64,000 bases of DNA from Alphaproteobacteria bacterium (GCA_021151765.1 JAGKWR010000004.1:50783-114782); one strand, 5' to 3'. Counted from the first letter of the stretch, positions 1-9,281 are shown. A program made the numbers and translations. The notes: generated by a model from the letters alone, not told the origin.

Positions 1-1
1 G

Positions 2-751
2 ACAATTTTCTCCTTATTCTTTTTGTCATACGCCTTTGGTAGCCTTTACGTTTTAGCTAAAGTAGTGATTTTTATTTTCGGTTTAAACAATTTTGCCAGC
101 CCAATAACGCAAAATTTTTTAATGCTGTTACAAGTTCCATTATTTTTGAATTTTATTGCTCTGGCGATTTTGATGGTAATTAGCAAAAACCTTAAATCCT
201 CTTTATTTTACTTATTTTTCAATCAGTTGGTTTTAGCAGTCTTTATAATTTTCACTTTTGCAGTGTTTGACCCAAGCAAAATTTACTTGGCTCTATACTC
301 ATTTTTGTTATCGATTGTTTTATTATTTTTATGCCTTTCCAACCTGACTTTGTATCTCGAAAAAGCTGAGAATAAAAGTTTACGCGGCTTATTTGCGAAC
401 TTCCGCATTACAACAATTTTACTTATATTCGCCCTGCTAAACATGATTGGTATTTTTCCAGCAATTGGCGGTTTGGAAAAATTCTTTTTATTGAAAATAA
501 TTTTTTCACAAAAACTGATATTTGCCGCAATCATGCTAATCATCAATTTAACTGCATTAGCGATATTCGGATTTCGTTTAATTTACCCACTTTTTAAAAC
601 ATCTGACTACGAAACCAGCGAAAATGACTTAACTCTTGCTAAAGATATTGACTTAGACTCAAGTCTGATCTTAACAAATGTTGTAACAGCTATCGCAATA
701 TTTTTAGCGATTATTTTTTACCCGCTAATAACCAACTTTTTCAGCATATGA
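2..751 (+). CDS. Antiporter-like membrane subunit (NuoN/MrpD family), C-terminal part
   Basis: The reading frame is open to the left edge of the window, so the gene is cut off; the TTG at 23 is internal. The visible 249 residues are almost entirely hydrophobic with about seven membrane segments. They contain the family signature in the form IGIFPAIGGLEKFFLLK, the position where NuoN, NuoM and MrpD proteins have a GIPP..GF..K segment. The protein belongs to the proton-translocating antiporter-like subunits of complex I or of the Mrp Na+/H+ antiporter. An isolated MrpE-like gene elsewhere in the window makes an Mrp-type subunit D plausible, but NuoN cannot be excluded. The stop codon overlaps the proA start (ATGA), so the two are translationally coupled. 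Confidence 0.75.
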   Translation, partial: TIFSLFFLSYAFGSLYVLAKVVIFIFGLNNFASPITQNFLMLLQVPLFLNFIALAILMVISKNLKSSLFYLFFNQLVLAVFIIFTFAVFDPSKIYLALYSFLLSIVLLFLCLSNLTLYLEKAENKSLRGLFANFRITTILLIFALLNMIGIFPAIGGLEKFFLLKIIFSQKLIFAAIMLIINLTALAIFGFRLIYPLFKTSDYETSENDLTLAKDIDLDSSLILTNVVTAIAIFLAIIFYPLITNFFSI

Positions 752-2007
752 ACGAAGTAAAAGCAAAAGTCGAAAAAATTTGTTTAGACGCCAAAAAAGC
801 GAGCTCAGAAATTGCCACGCTTGACTCAGCGATAAAAGATCAAGTTTTGATGGAAGTTATAAAATTACTCAAAAAGAACGCTGAAAAAATTATCAAAGCC
901 AACCAAAAAGATGTTAAATTAGCCAAAGAACATGGTCTCGATGCCGCTAGAATTGATCGCTTAACTTTAGACGAAAAACGCGTCGCCGCTTTAGCCAGTG
1001 CAGTTAAAGAAATCACTAAACTTGCCGATCCAGTTGGTAAAATTTTATACGACACCAAACGCGAAAGTGGCATTCACGTGCAACGCGTTACTACGCCAAT
1101 TGGCGTGATGTTGGCGATTTTCGAATCGCGTCCCAACGTTACTTCCGACATCGCCGCTTTATCTTTGAAATCTGGCAACGCTGTAATTTTGCGCTGTGGT
1201 TCTGATTGTATTAATTCAGCCAAAGCAATTGCTGATGTTTATCGCGAAGCTTTGGATCGTTTTTCTTTGGACAAAGATGCGGTAATTTTAGTTACTGAAA
1301 CTGCGCGCGAATATGTTACCGAATTGTTGAAAATGGAAAATCACATCGATGTTGTCATTCCTCGCGGCGGCAAATCTTTGATTAAAGCTGTGATGGATCA
1401 CACTAAAATTCCGGTATTTCGTCATCTTGATGGCAATTGTCACACTTACATTCACGAAAAAGCTGATTTTGAAAAAGCCCGTAAAATTTTGATGAACGCC
1501 AAAATGCGCAGAGTAGGGATTTGCGGCGCTACTGAATCTTTGTTAATCGACAAAAAAATCGCTAAAAAAATTCTACCTTTATTAGTTGATGATTTGCGCG
1601 CGGCTGACTGCGAAATTCGTGGTGATGAACAATCTGTTGAAATTGATTCTCGTATCAAAAAAGCCGAAGAAAAAGATTTTTACACCGAATTTTTAGACAA
1701 AATTATTTCCGTAAAAATTGTCCGCGATATTGACGATGCCATCAAACAAATCGCGATTTATGGCTCTTCGCACACTGAATCTATCGTCACTGAAGATAAA
1801 AAATCAGCGCAACATTTCTTAGCGAAAGTCAATTCAGCAATCGTGATGCACAACGCTTCCACCCAATTTGCCGATGGTGGTGAATTTGGTTTGGGCGCTG
1901 AAGTTGGAATTGCTACCGGAAAACTGCACGCTCGCGGCCCTGTTGGCTTGGAACAACTTGTCACTTACAAATACATCGTTGAAGCCGACTGCGCCCTAAG
2001 ATCGTAA
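748..2007 (+). CDS. proA: Gamma-glutamyl phosphate reductase
   Basis: ProA reduces gamma-glutamyl phosphate to glutamate-5-semialdehyde with NADPH, the second step of proline synthesis. The 419-residue length is normal. It has the aldehyde-dehydrogenase fold with the catalytic cysteine near residue 259 (MRRVGICGATE) and the diagnostic C-terminal stretch DGGEFGLGAEVGIATGKLHA. No proB is adjacent; the gene instead overlaps an antiporter subunit by four bases. Retention of proline synthesis is unusual for strictly intracellular relatives. Confidence 0.97.
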   Translation: MNEVKAKVEKICLDAKKASSEIATLDSAIKDQVLMEVIKLLKKNAEKIIKANQKDVKLAKEHGLDAARIDRLTLDEKRVAALASAVKEITKLADPVGKILYDTKRESGIHVQRVTTPIGVMLAIFESRPNVTSDIAALSLKSGNAVILRCGSDCINSAKAIADVYREALDRFSLDKDAVILVTETAREYVTELLKMENHIDVVIPRGGKSLIKAVMDHTKIPVFRHLDGNCHTYIHEKADFEKARKILMNAKMRRVGICGATESLLIDKKIAKKILPLLVDDLRAADCEIRGDEQSVEIDSRIKKAEEKDFYTEFLDKIISVKIVRDIDDAIKQIAIYGSSHTESIVTEDKKSAQHFLAKVNSAIVMHNASTQFADGGEFGLGAEVGIATGKLHARGPVGLEQLVTYKYIVEADCALRS

Positions 2008-2088
2008 ATTATTTTTTGCGACAATCTTTAAAAAACTTTTTCGCTTCCTAGCTTTGCTTTAGTTAGATTTTTTACGATCTAATTTTTT
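1999..2088 (+). terminator. Possible terminator after proA
   Basis: A perfect 10-bp inverted repeat (AGATCGTAAA at 1999-2008 and TTTACGATCT at 2071-2080) is followed by a run of seven T. The left arm overlaps the proA stop codon and the loop is long (62 nt), so this could equally be a structured leader of clpB. Confidence 0.35.
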
Positions 2089-2109
2089 TCACCAAACTAG
2101 AAAACGAAT

Positions 2110-4713
2110 ATGAATATCGAACGTTATACCGAAAAAGCGCGTCAACTTTTACAAAATGCTCAAACCTTGGCGCTAGGCTCGGGTCATCAAAAAATCACTC
2201 CCGAACATTTATTAAAATCTTTGCTCGATGACAAAGACAATTTGGCAGCAAAATTAATCCTCAATTGCGACGCCAATGTGGAATTAATCCGCATTGAAAA
2301 TGATCGTGCTTTGCAAAAATTACCAATTGTTGAAGGCAGCGGCGCTTCTGGTGCCAACATTTCACAAGAATTGGCACGTACTTTAATGTTGGCAGAAAAA
2401 TTAGCTGACGACAATAAAGACCAATTTGTTACCGCCGAAAGATTTCTGCAGGCAATTTTAGAAGATGATAAAAATGAAGCGGCAAAATCTTTGAAAGTTG
2501 GCGGATTGAACCAAAACGCTCTGCGCAGCGCAATTGATAAAATTCGCGGCGGTAAAAAAGCCAACTCTTCGGAATCGGAAAATACTTACCAAGCTCTTGA
2601 AAAATACGCGCTCGACTTAACCGCCAAAGCTAAAGACGGTAAAATTGATCCCGTTATTGGTCGTGATGAAGAAATCCGCCGCGCTATGCAAGTTCTGTCA
2701 CGCCGCATTAAAAATAATCCAGTTTTAATTGGTGAACCTGGTGTCGGCAAAACTGCAATTGTCGAAGGTTTGGCGCAAAGAATCATCAACGGCGACGTGC
2801 CAGAAAGTTTGAAAAATAAACGCTTAATGGCGCTCGACATGGGCGCTTTAATTGCCGGTGCGAAATTTCGTGGTGAATTTGAAGAACGCTTAAAAGCAGT
2901 TTTATCGGAAGTCGAAAATAACGAAAATGTCATTTTATTTATCGACGAAATGCATTTGTTGGTTGGTGCTGGCAAAACTGACGGCGCGATGGATGCTTCT
3001 AACTTGTTAAAACCAGCTTTGGCACGCGGAACTTTGCACTGTATTGGTGCAACCACACTTAATGAATATCGTCAATATGTTGAAAAAGATGCCGCTTTGG
3101 CGCGTCGTTTCCAACCAATTTTTGCCGAAGAACCAACTGTGGAAGATACAATTTCAATACTTCGCGGCATCAAAGAAAAATACGAATTGCACCACGGCGT
3201 GAGAATCAAAGATTCTGCTTTAATCGCTGCTGCAACTTTGTCGCATCGCTACATTTCTGATCGTTTCTTGCCCGATAAAGCTATTGATTTGATTGATGAA
3301 GCAGCGAGTCGTTTGAAAATTGAAGTGGAAAGTAAACCGCAAGAACTTGATGAGCTCGATCGCAAAATCATTCAACTCAAAATCGAAACTGAAGCATTGA
3401 AGAAAGAAGATGACGCCGCGTCTAAAAAGCGTTTGGAAGCAATCACCAAAGAACTAAATGATGCAGAATCTAAATCGGCAGAATTTACTTCTTTGTGGAA
3501 AGCCGAAAAAAATAAACGTAATAAAATCGGCGAACTTAAAGTAAAAATTGAACAAGCACGCTACGAACTTGAAGTGGCACAGCGCGCAGGCAATTTGGCA
3601 AAAGCTGGTGAAATTACTTACGGTACAATTCCTTCACTGCAAAAAGAGTTAGAAAATTTAGAAAATAATGCCGCACAAAATTTGATGCGTGAATCAATCA
3701 GCGAAGATGACATCGCCTCAATCATTGCCAAATCTACTGGCATTCCAGTTGATAAAATTTTGTCAGGCGAAAAAGAGAAACTTTTGCAGATGGAAGACTT
3801 CTTGCGCGCCCATGTTGTTGGACAAGAAGAAGCCTTGAAAGCAGTAAGCAACGCTGTGCGCAGATCACGCGCTGGTTTGCAAGACGCCAATCGCCCGATT
3901 GGTTCATTTTTATTTTTAGGGCCAACTGGCGTCGGTAAAACTGAACTTTGCAAAGCGTTGGCAGAATTTATTTTCGACGATCCGACGGCAATGCTGCGTG
4001 TTGATATGAGTGAATTTATGGAAAAACACTCAGTTGCACGCTTAATTGGCGCTCCTCCAGGCTATGTTGGTTTTGAACAAGGTGGGATTCTAACTGAAGC
4101 CGTGCGTCGTCGTCCGTATCAAGTTATTTTGTTCGACGAAGTTGAAAAAGCGCACCAAGATGTTTTTAATATTTTACTTCAGGTTTTAGATGATGGACGC
4201 CTAAGCGACAATCAAGGTCATGTCGTAAATTTTACAAATACGATCATAATTTTAACGTCGAATTTAGGTTCACATTTGCTCAATAAAATCAACAGCGACG
4301 AAGAACAAGAACTCGATCAAGCTGCACTTGATGCTCAAAAATCGTTGCAGTTTGACAACGTCATGGAAGTTGTACGCAGTCATTTCCGTCCGGAATTTTT
4401 GAATCGACTTGATGAGATTATTTTGTTCAACAAGTTGAGCCGCAAAAACATGGAAAATATCACTGAAATTCAGTTTAACCGTTTTGCCAAAAGATTGGCT
4501 TTGCGCAATATCAAAGCGACTTTGCAACCTTCAGCCAAAGCTTATTTGGCACAAAAAGGTTACGACCCGGTTTACGGCGCTCGTCCTTTAAAACGTTTGA
4601 TTCAACACGAAGTTGAAAATGTTTTCGCGGAACAAATATTGCGTGGCGAAGTTGCCGACGGCGATCAAATTAAGATTGTTGCGCAGAATGATAAAATTGA
4701 GTTTCAGCAATAA
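2110..4713 (+). CDS. clpB: ATP-dependent disaggregase ClpB
   Basis: ClpB is a hexameric AAA+ chaperone that pulls polypeptides out of aggregates together with DnaK. The 867 residues are standard. An N-terminal Clp-N domain (about 1-145) precedes NBD1 with Walker A GEPGVGKT (208-215) and Walker B LFIDEMH. A coiled-coil M domain follows (about 405-530), then NBD2 with Walker A GPTGVGKT (604-611). There is no ClpP-binding loop of the ClpA type, and the M domain identifies ClpB. The ATG at 2110 lacks a Shine-Dalgarno motif, and I saw no clear heat-shock promoter in the 100 bases upstream. Confidence 0.98.
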   Translation: MNIERYTEKARQLLQNAQTLALGSGHQKITPEHLLKSLLDDKDNLAAKLILNCDANVELIRIENDRALQKLPIVEGSGASGANISQELARTLMLAEKLADDNKDQFVTAERFLQAILEDDKNEAAKSLKVGGLNQNALRSAIDKIRGGKKANSSESENTYQALEKYALDLTAKAKDGKIDPVIGRDEEIRRAMQVLSRRIKNNPVLIGEPGVGKTAIVEGLAQRIINGDVPESLKNKRLMALDMGALIAGAKFRGEFEERLKAVLSEVENNENVILFIDEMHLLVGAGKTDGAMDASNLLKPALARGTLHCIGATTLNEYRQYVEKDAALARRFQPIFAEEPTVEDTISILRGIKEKYELHHGVRIKDSALIAAATLSHRYISDRFLPDKAIDLIDEAASRLKIEVESKPQELDELDRKIIQLKIETEALKKEDDAASKKRLEAITKELNDAESKSAEFTSLWKAEKNKRNKIGELKVKIEQARYELEVAQRAGNLAKAGEITYGTIPSLQKELENLENNAAQNLMRESISEDDIASIIAKSTGIPVDKILSGEKEKLLQMEDFLRAHVVGQEEALKAVSNAVRRSRAGLQDANRPIGSFLFLGPTGVGKTELCKALAEFIFDDPTAMLRVDMSEFMEKHSVARLIGAPPGYVGFEQGGILTEAVRRRPYQVILFDEVEKAHQDVFNILLQVLDDGRLSDNQGHVVNFTNTIIILTSNLGSHLLNKINSDEEQELDQAALDAQKSLQFDNVMEVVRSHFRPEFLNRLDEIILFNKLSRKNMENITEIQFNRFAKRLALRNIKATLQPSAKAYLAQKGYDPVYGARPLKRLIQHEVENVFAEQILRGEVADGDQIKIVAQNDKIEFQQ

Positions 4714-4768
4714 TTTTGCGCAATTTTACCTTCAAGGAATTCATAAGAAAATCACAAGGAAGCAATTA

Positions 4769-4825
4769 ATGGCTTTTGTAGAGTTTTACAATTATCAAAG
4801 ACCGCAATTGTCGAACTCCCGCTAA
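4769..4825 (+). pseudogene. Remnant of a transposase C-terminus
   Basis: A short frame reads AFVEFYNYQRPQLSNSR and stops. FYNYQRP is the hallmark near the C-terminus of rve-type (DDE) transposases of IS3/IS481-like elements. The same frame is open upstream into the end of clpB, but only this stretch looks transposase-like. No catalytic domain, terminal repeats or target duplication are visible. It is probably a decayed insertion sequence end next to the LRR locus. Confidence 0.45.
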
Positions 4826-5033
4826 GGTTTTGCCTTGCAAATGAATTTTGTTTTGCAAATTAGTTCTAAACTAATTTAACGCGAACCAGCGTGATCGCTT
4901 TTATAAACTTTCGTTAAATTTCAAAAAATTTAACGAAGTTTAGTTTTATAACAAAAAAATTTGTCTAGCCGGCGGGGGTGAACTATAGAACTTTACCAAC
5001 TCTGGTCTTTATTAATTTTAATTTGATTATCTC
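4826..5033. other. Non-coding stretch upstream of the first LRR gene
   Basis: With the transposase remnant this completes a 320-base gap after clpB. The first 75 bases show nothing recognisable. From 4901 on it is the leader copy that recurs at 7283. Confidence 0.6.
4901..5033 (+). repeat. Leader repeat, copy A, with long hairpin
   Basis: This 133-base segment directly precedes the first LRR gene and recurs at 7283-7416 with only about four substitutions and one indel. It contains a long imperfect inverted repeat (arms 4905-4921 and 4926-4941) and then a GC-rich patch (CTAGCCGGCGGGGGTGAAC) that stands out from the AT-rich surroundings. It probably carries the promoter and 5' untranslated region shared by both LRR genes. 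Confidence 0.8.
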
Positions 5034-7274
5034 ATGAATCCAAATCGCCTTGCAGAATTTAACCTATTGATAGCAAGAGTTAGAAATAATGACCCTAGTT
5101 TAACCACTTTGTCGCTTAGCCGCTTTGGACTGACTGATCAAGGTATTATTCTAATTGCCAATGCTTTGGAAAATAACAATAATGTCACCACACTCGATGT
5201 TTCTCGTAATAATATTGGACCTGTCGGAGCTATAGCATTAGCAAGCAACCAAACATTAACTGCTCTTAATGTTAGTTTTAACCAAATCGGAGCTGATGGA
5301 GCTATAGCATTAGCACGTAACCAAACATTAACTAATCTTGATGTTTCTAGTAACCGAATCGGAGATGCTGGAGCTATAACATTAGCAAATAACCAAACAT
5401 TAACTTCTCTCAATCTTTTTAATACTAATATTGGACCTGTCGGAGCTATAGCATTAGCAAGTAACCAAACATTAACTAGTCTTAATATTGGTTGTAACAA
5501 TATCGAAGATGCTGGAGCTAGAGCATTGGCAAGTAACCAAACATTAACTTCTCTTAATGTTTATCATAACCAAATCGGAGCTGATGGAGCTAGAGCATTG
5601 GCAAGTAACCAAACATTAACTACTCTTGATGTTAGTGCTAACCAAATCGGACCTGCTGGAGCAGAAGCATTAGCAAGCAACCAAACATTAACTGCTCTTA
5701 ATGTTTATCTTAACCAAATCGGAGCTGATGGAGCTAGAGCATTAGCACGTAACCAAACATTAACTTCTCTTAATGTTAGTGCTAACCAAATCGGAGATGG
5801 TGGAGCTAGAGCATTGGCAAGTAACCAAACATTAACTTCTCTTAATGTTACTAATAACAAAATTGGACCTGCTGGAGCTATAGCATTAGCAGGTAACCAA
5901 ACATTAACTGCTCTTAATGTTAGTGTTAACCAAATCGGACCTGCTGGAGCTAGAGCATTAGCACGTAACCAAACATTAACTGGTCTTGATGTTTCTGAGA
6001 ACAAGATCGGAGTTAATGGAGCTATAGCATTAGCAAATAACTCAACATTAACTTCTCTTATTGTTATAGGTAACAATATCGAAGTTGATGGAGCTATAGC
6101 ATTAGCAAGTAACCTAACATTAACTGCTCTTGATGTTAATAGTAACTATATCGGAGATGCTGGAGCTATAGCATTAGCAAGTAACCCAAAATTAACTTCG
6201 CTTGATGTTTCTTGGAATGATATCAGAGATGCTGGAGCTATAGCATTAGCACGTAACCAAACATTAACTTCTCTTTATGTTCGTGGTAACAAAATCAGAG
6301 ATGCTGGAGCCGAAGCATTAGCAGGTAACCAAACATTAAAAATTCTTGATGTTGAAAGTAACAATATCGGACCTACTGGAGCCGAAGCATTATCACATAA
6401 CCAAACACTAACTTCTCTTAGTGTTCGTTATAATTATATCGGAAATCCTGGAGCTAGAGCATTAGCAAGTAACCAAACATTAACTTCTCTTAATGTTTCT
6501 TGGAACATAATCGGAGATGATGGAGCTATAGCATTAGCAAGTAACCAAACATTAACTGCTCTTGATGTTTCTTTGAACAAAATCGAAGATGCTGGAGCTA
6601 TAGCATTAGCAAGTAACCAAACATTAACTTCTCTTAATGTTTTTGATAACCAAATCGGAGATGATGGAGCTAGAGCATTAGCAAGTAACCAAACATTAAC
6701 TTCTCTTAATGTTTCTTGGAACATAATCGGAGATGATGGAGCTAGAGCATTAGCAAGTAACCTAACATTAAATGATATTACAGTTGCTTTTAAGCTAATC
6801 GGAGCTCCTGTAGTTGAAGCATTAAATACTAGAAAAAGATTTAAAAAAATTCACGAAAAAGTATCTGATTATCTGTTTAGTCATACTGTAGCACTTATTC
6901 AGCAAAGTGATATTTCTGATCCAAACAAATCGCTTAATCCAGATTTAAGTCGTGAAGAAATACAGTTATTTTTAGGGCAAGATGAAAAAAGGGCTCAATC
7001 ATTAAAATTGATAAAAAGCAGACTGATTGATTATTTTAAGCAGAATGAGGGCATGAATGAGGGTATTCGTTTTAGATTGGAAAATACCCCGACTAATAGT
7101 AATGAAAATTCTCCAAAAAATCTCCAGCATTTAGCTTTTAACAAAACAGTTGATACTATTTTTAGCAATTTCGTTAATGAACTCGAAGAACGAGTTAAAA
7201 ATCCATCAGGAATGATATCTCCACTAATTGCATCAGCTCTGGACAACGTTAGAGGTGGCTGCCAAATCAGCTAA
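5034..7274 (+). CDS. LRR protein with 23 uniform 24-residue repeats
   Basis: The protein has 746 residues and no signal peptide. A short N-terminal cap (1-46) is followed by 23 LRRs of exactly 24 residues (47-598) with consensus SNQTLTSLNVSxNxIGDAGA, ending in RALA. These are short ribonuclease-inhibitor-type repeats resembling the GALA LRRs of Ralstonia effectors, but I see no F-box. A 148-residue, mostly helical C-terminal domain follows (FKKIHEKVSDYLFSHT, LKLIKSRLIDYFKQN) and is shared with the next gene. LRR proteins of this kind usually bind other proteins, so a secreted effector or surface ligand is a reasonable guess. No secretion signal was identified. Repeats are nearly identical in DNA, showing recent expansion. 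Confidence 0.9.
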   Translation: MNPNRLAEFNLLIARVRNNDPSLTTLSLSRFGLTDQGIILIANALENNNNVTTLDVSRNNIGPVGAIALASNQTLTALNVSFNQIGADGAIALARNQTLTNLDVSSNRIGDAGAITLANNQTLTSLNLFNTNIGPVGAIALASNQTLTSLNIGCNNIEDAGARALASNQTLTSLNVYHNQIGADGARALASNQTLTTLDVSANQIGPAGAEALASNQTLTALNVYLNQIGADGARALARNQTLTSLNVSANQIGDGGARALASNQTLTSLNVTNNKIGPAGAIALAGNQTLTALNVSVNQIGPAGARALARNQTLTGLDVSENKIGVNGAIALANNSTLTSLIVIGNNIEVDGAIALASNLTLTALDVNSNYIGDAGAIALASNPKLTSLDVSWNDIRDAGAIALARNQTLTSLYVRGNKIRDAGAEALAGNQTLKILDVESNNIGPTGAEALSHNQTLTSLSVRYNYIGNPGARALASNQTLTSLNVSWNIIGDDGAIALASNQTLTALDVSLNKIEDAGAIALASNQTLTSLNVFDNQIGDDGARALASNQTLTSLNVSWNIIGDDGARALASNLTLNDITVAFKLIGAPVVEALNTRKRFKKIHEKVSDYLFSHTVALIQQSDISDPNKSLNPDLSREEIQLFLGQDEKRAQSLKLIKSRLIDYFKQNEGMNEGIRFRLENTPTNSNENSPKNLQHLAFNKTVDTIFSNFVNELEERVKNPSGMISPLIASALDNVRGGCQIS
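5172..6827 (+). repeat. Tandem 72-bp repeat array, 23 units
   Basis: The array encodes the LRR solenoid of the first LRR gene. Units keep identical codons over long stretches (for example AACCAAACATTAACT in most units) and differ mainly at the variable solvent-exposed positions. This pattern is expected from recent unequal recombination or slippage followed by selection for surface diversity. Confidence 0.95.
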
Positions 7275-7282
7275 TTTTAGTG

Positions 7283-7416
7283 TTATAAACTTTCGCTAAA
7301 TTTCAAAAAATTTAACGAAAGTTTAGTTTTATAACAAAAAAATTTGTCTAGCCGGCGGGGGTGAACTATAGAACTTTAGCAACTCTGGTCTTTGTTAATT
7401 TTAATTTGATTATCTC
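7283..7416 (+). repeat. Leader repeat, copy B, with long hairpin
   Basis: This is the second copy of the LRR leader found at 4901. The inverted repeat (arms 7287-7303 and 7308-7324) is 17 bp with a single mismatch at a different place from copy A, and the GC-rich patch is identical. A partial third trace of the flank (AGTGTTATA, then A-run, TTTGTCTGGCG) follows the second LRR gene at about 8453. This marks the edges of a tandem duplication. Confidence 0.8.
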
Positions 7417-8448
7417 ATGAATCCAAATCGCCTTGCAGAATTTAACCAATTGATAGCAAGAGTTAGAAATAATGACCATAGTTTAACCACTTTGTCGCTT
7501 AGCCACTTTGGACTGACTGATCAAGATATTATTATAATTACCAATGCTTTGGCAAATAACAATAATGTCACCGAACTCGATGTTTCTCGTAACCATATTG
7601 GAGTTGTCGGAGCTAGAGCATTAGCACTTAATCAAACATTAACTAGTCTTAATGTTAGTAGTAACCATATCGGAAATGCTGGAGCCAGAGCATTAGCACA
7701 TAACAAAACATTAACCACTCTTAATGTTTTTGATAACCAAATCGGAGATGCTGGAGCTAGAGCATTAGCACGTAACCAAACATTAACCACTCTTAATGTT
7801 CATTGGAACAATATCGGAGATGCTGGAGCTAGAGCATTGGCAAGTAACCAAACATTAACTTCTCTTGATGTTAATGGTAACCAAATCGGAGATGCTGGAA
7901 CTAGAGCATTAGGAAGTAACCTATCATTAAATAATCTTGAAATTTTTTTAAACAATTTCGGAGATGCTGGAGCAGAAGCATTAAGTACTAGACAGAGATT
8001 TAAAGAAATTCACGAAAAAGTATCTGATTATCTGTTATCTCATACTGTAGAACTTTTGTATAATCATACTGTAGAACGTAATCTTTCTGATTCAGATGAG
8101 TTGCCTAGTGTAGATTTAAGTCGTGAAGAAATAGAGTTGTTTTTAAGCCAAGATGCAAAAAGGGCCCAATCATTAAAATTGATAAAAAGCAGACTGATTG
8201 ATTATTTTAAGCAGAATGGAGGCATGAATGATGGTATTCTTTTTAGATTAGAAAATAATAATAAAAATTCTCCAAAAAACCTCCAGCATTTAGCTTTTAA
8301 CAAAGCAGTTGCTACTATTTTTAGCAATTTCGTTAATGAACTCAAAGAACGATTAGCTCAACAGGTTGAAACTCCATCAAAAACAATATCTCCACTAAGT
8401 GGATCAACTGTGGAAAACAATATAAGCATTAGCTCACAGATCAGCTAA
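7417..8448 (+). CDS. LRR protein with six 24-residue repeats, paralogue of the preceding gene
   Basis: The 343-residue protein shares the N-terminal cap and the C-terminal helical domain with its upstream neighbour but carries only six LRR units (47-190). Cap and tail differ by scattered substitutions, and the tail contains an extra short stretch after LLSHTVELL. Each gene has its own copy of the same leader, so they are likely expressed under the same control. The function is unknown; protein binding is expected from the fold. The gene ends convergently with the outer-membrane protein gene that follows. Confidence 0.88.
   Translation: MNPNRLAEFNQLIARVRNNDHSLTTLSLSHFGLTDQDIIIITNALANNNNVTELDVSRNHIGVVGARALALNQTLTSLNVSSNHIGNAGARALAHNKTLTTLNVFDNQIGDAGARALARNQTLTTLNVHWNNIGDAGARALASNQTLTSLDVNGNQIGDAGTRALGSNLSLNNLEIFLNNFGDAGAEALSTRQRFKEIHEKVSDYLLSHTVELLYNHTVERNLSDSDELPSVDLSREEIELFLSQDAKRAQSLKLIKSRLIDYFKQNGGMNDGILFRLENNNKNSPKNLQHLAFNKAVATIFSNFVNELKERLAQQVETPSKTISPLSGSTVENNISISSQIS
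7555..7986 (+). repeat. Tandem 72-bp repeat array, 6 units
   Basis: This is the short version of the LRR array in the second LRR gene. Units match those of the longer array closely, so exchange between the two arrays by homologous recombination is possible. Confidence 0.93.
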
Positions 8449-8528
8449 TTTGAGTGTTATAGTAAAAAAATTTATTTGTCTGGCGTGATGCATTTTACTT
8501 CCGAGTTACCAACCTTCAAATGACAAAA

Positions 8529-9218
8529 CTAAAACGCCAAAGTAATCCCAAAAGTCAGCCAATCTTGATTATTACCGTTGATATTGTGTCCGTAGATTAA
8601 ATCAAAAATTAGATGATCTGCCGCATTATATCTTAATCCAAGTTGCGTTGCTGGGCGAGCTGGTCCAGTTTTATAAGTGCCGTTGCTTTGAAAAATTTCG
8701 GGAATAAGCAATAATTTTTCGTATAACTTCAGCTCGGCGCCAACTCCGTAATTTACAAAATCGATGCTTTTGTCATTGCGAAAACTATGACGCCAGTTTT
8801 GCCAACCTAAATATAAGTGCAAATCGAGATAATCATTAGCCGTTACAGTCGTAGAGCTATAAATATATTTACCATAAGCTTCTTGATCGGTCGAAGAATA
8901 ATTCACACCGAAAGTTGCTGAAGACGACATATTTTCACTTTTGTGCCACAAATATTTTATCTGTGGCCAGAGTGTGTTTCCGGTTTCCGCCATGTCGCTG
9001 TATGTTTCTTGAATGGCAAATTCAGTGTTTGGTAAAATTTGATAAGCGGGATTGGTAACGTAAAGATTTTCTCCGCTATTGCTGTGGCTATACCAGCTTT
9101 CAAGTTGTAATTGATTTGCATCGGTAATTCCTCCGTCATCAACCAAATAAGCACCAGCCGCAAAAGAAGATTGCGGAATTAACCAAACTAAAAATGTGAA
9201 TACTGCAATCTTTTTCAA
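8529..9218 (-). CDS. Outer-membrane beta-barrel protein
   Basis: The 229-residue protein starts with a clear signal peptide (MKKIAVFTFLVWLIPQSSFA, cleavage before AGAYLV) and ends in phenylalanine after alternating hydrophobic residues (WLTFGITLAF), the pattern of outer-membrane barrels. The body is rich in aromatic and polar alternation typical of about ten to twelve strands. I do not recognise a specific family; it may belong to the broad porin-like transporter group. The start codon is TTG, chosen because it opens the signal peptide. The gene is transcribed after truA, with a 63-base gap. Confidence 0.8.
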   Translation of the reverse strand: MKKIAVFTFLVWLIPQSSFAAGAYLVDDGGITDANQLQLESWYSHSNSGENLYVTNPAYQILPNTEFAIQETYSDMAETGNTLWPQIKYLWHKSENMSSSATFGVNYSSTDQEAYGKYIYSSTTVTANDYLDLHLYLGWQNWRHSFRNDKSIDFVNYGVGAELKLYEKLLLIPEIFQSNGTYKTGPARPATQLGLRYNAADHLIFDLIYGHNINGNNQDWLTFGITLAF

Positions 9219-9281
9219 AACTTTATTTTTTATTTTTGTTGCCTTGAAACCAAAAGATTATGGCTCAATTAACCTAATTTA

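Noticed and set aside
5138..6724. Long minus-strand frames opposite the LRR arrays
   Set aside because: They are mirror images of the 72-bp repeats, open only because the repeats lack stops in that frame; no start context or recognisable product.
5172..6827. CRISPR-like array
   Set aside because: The repeats are contiguous 72-bp coding units without spacers, in frame with an LRR protein.
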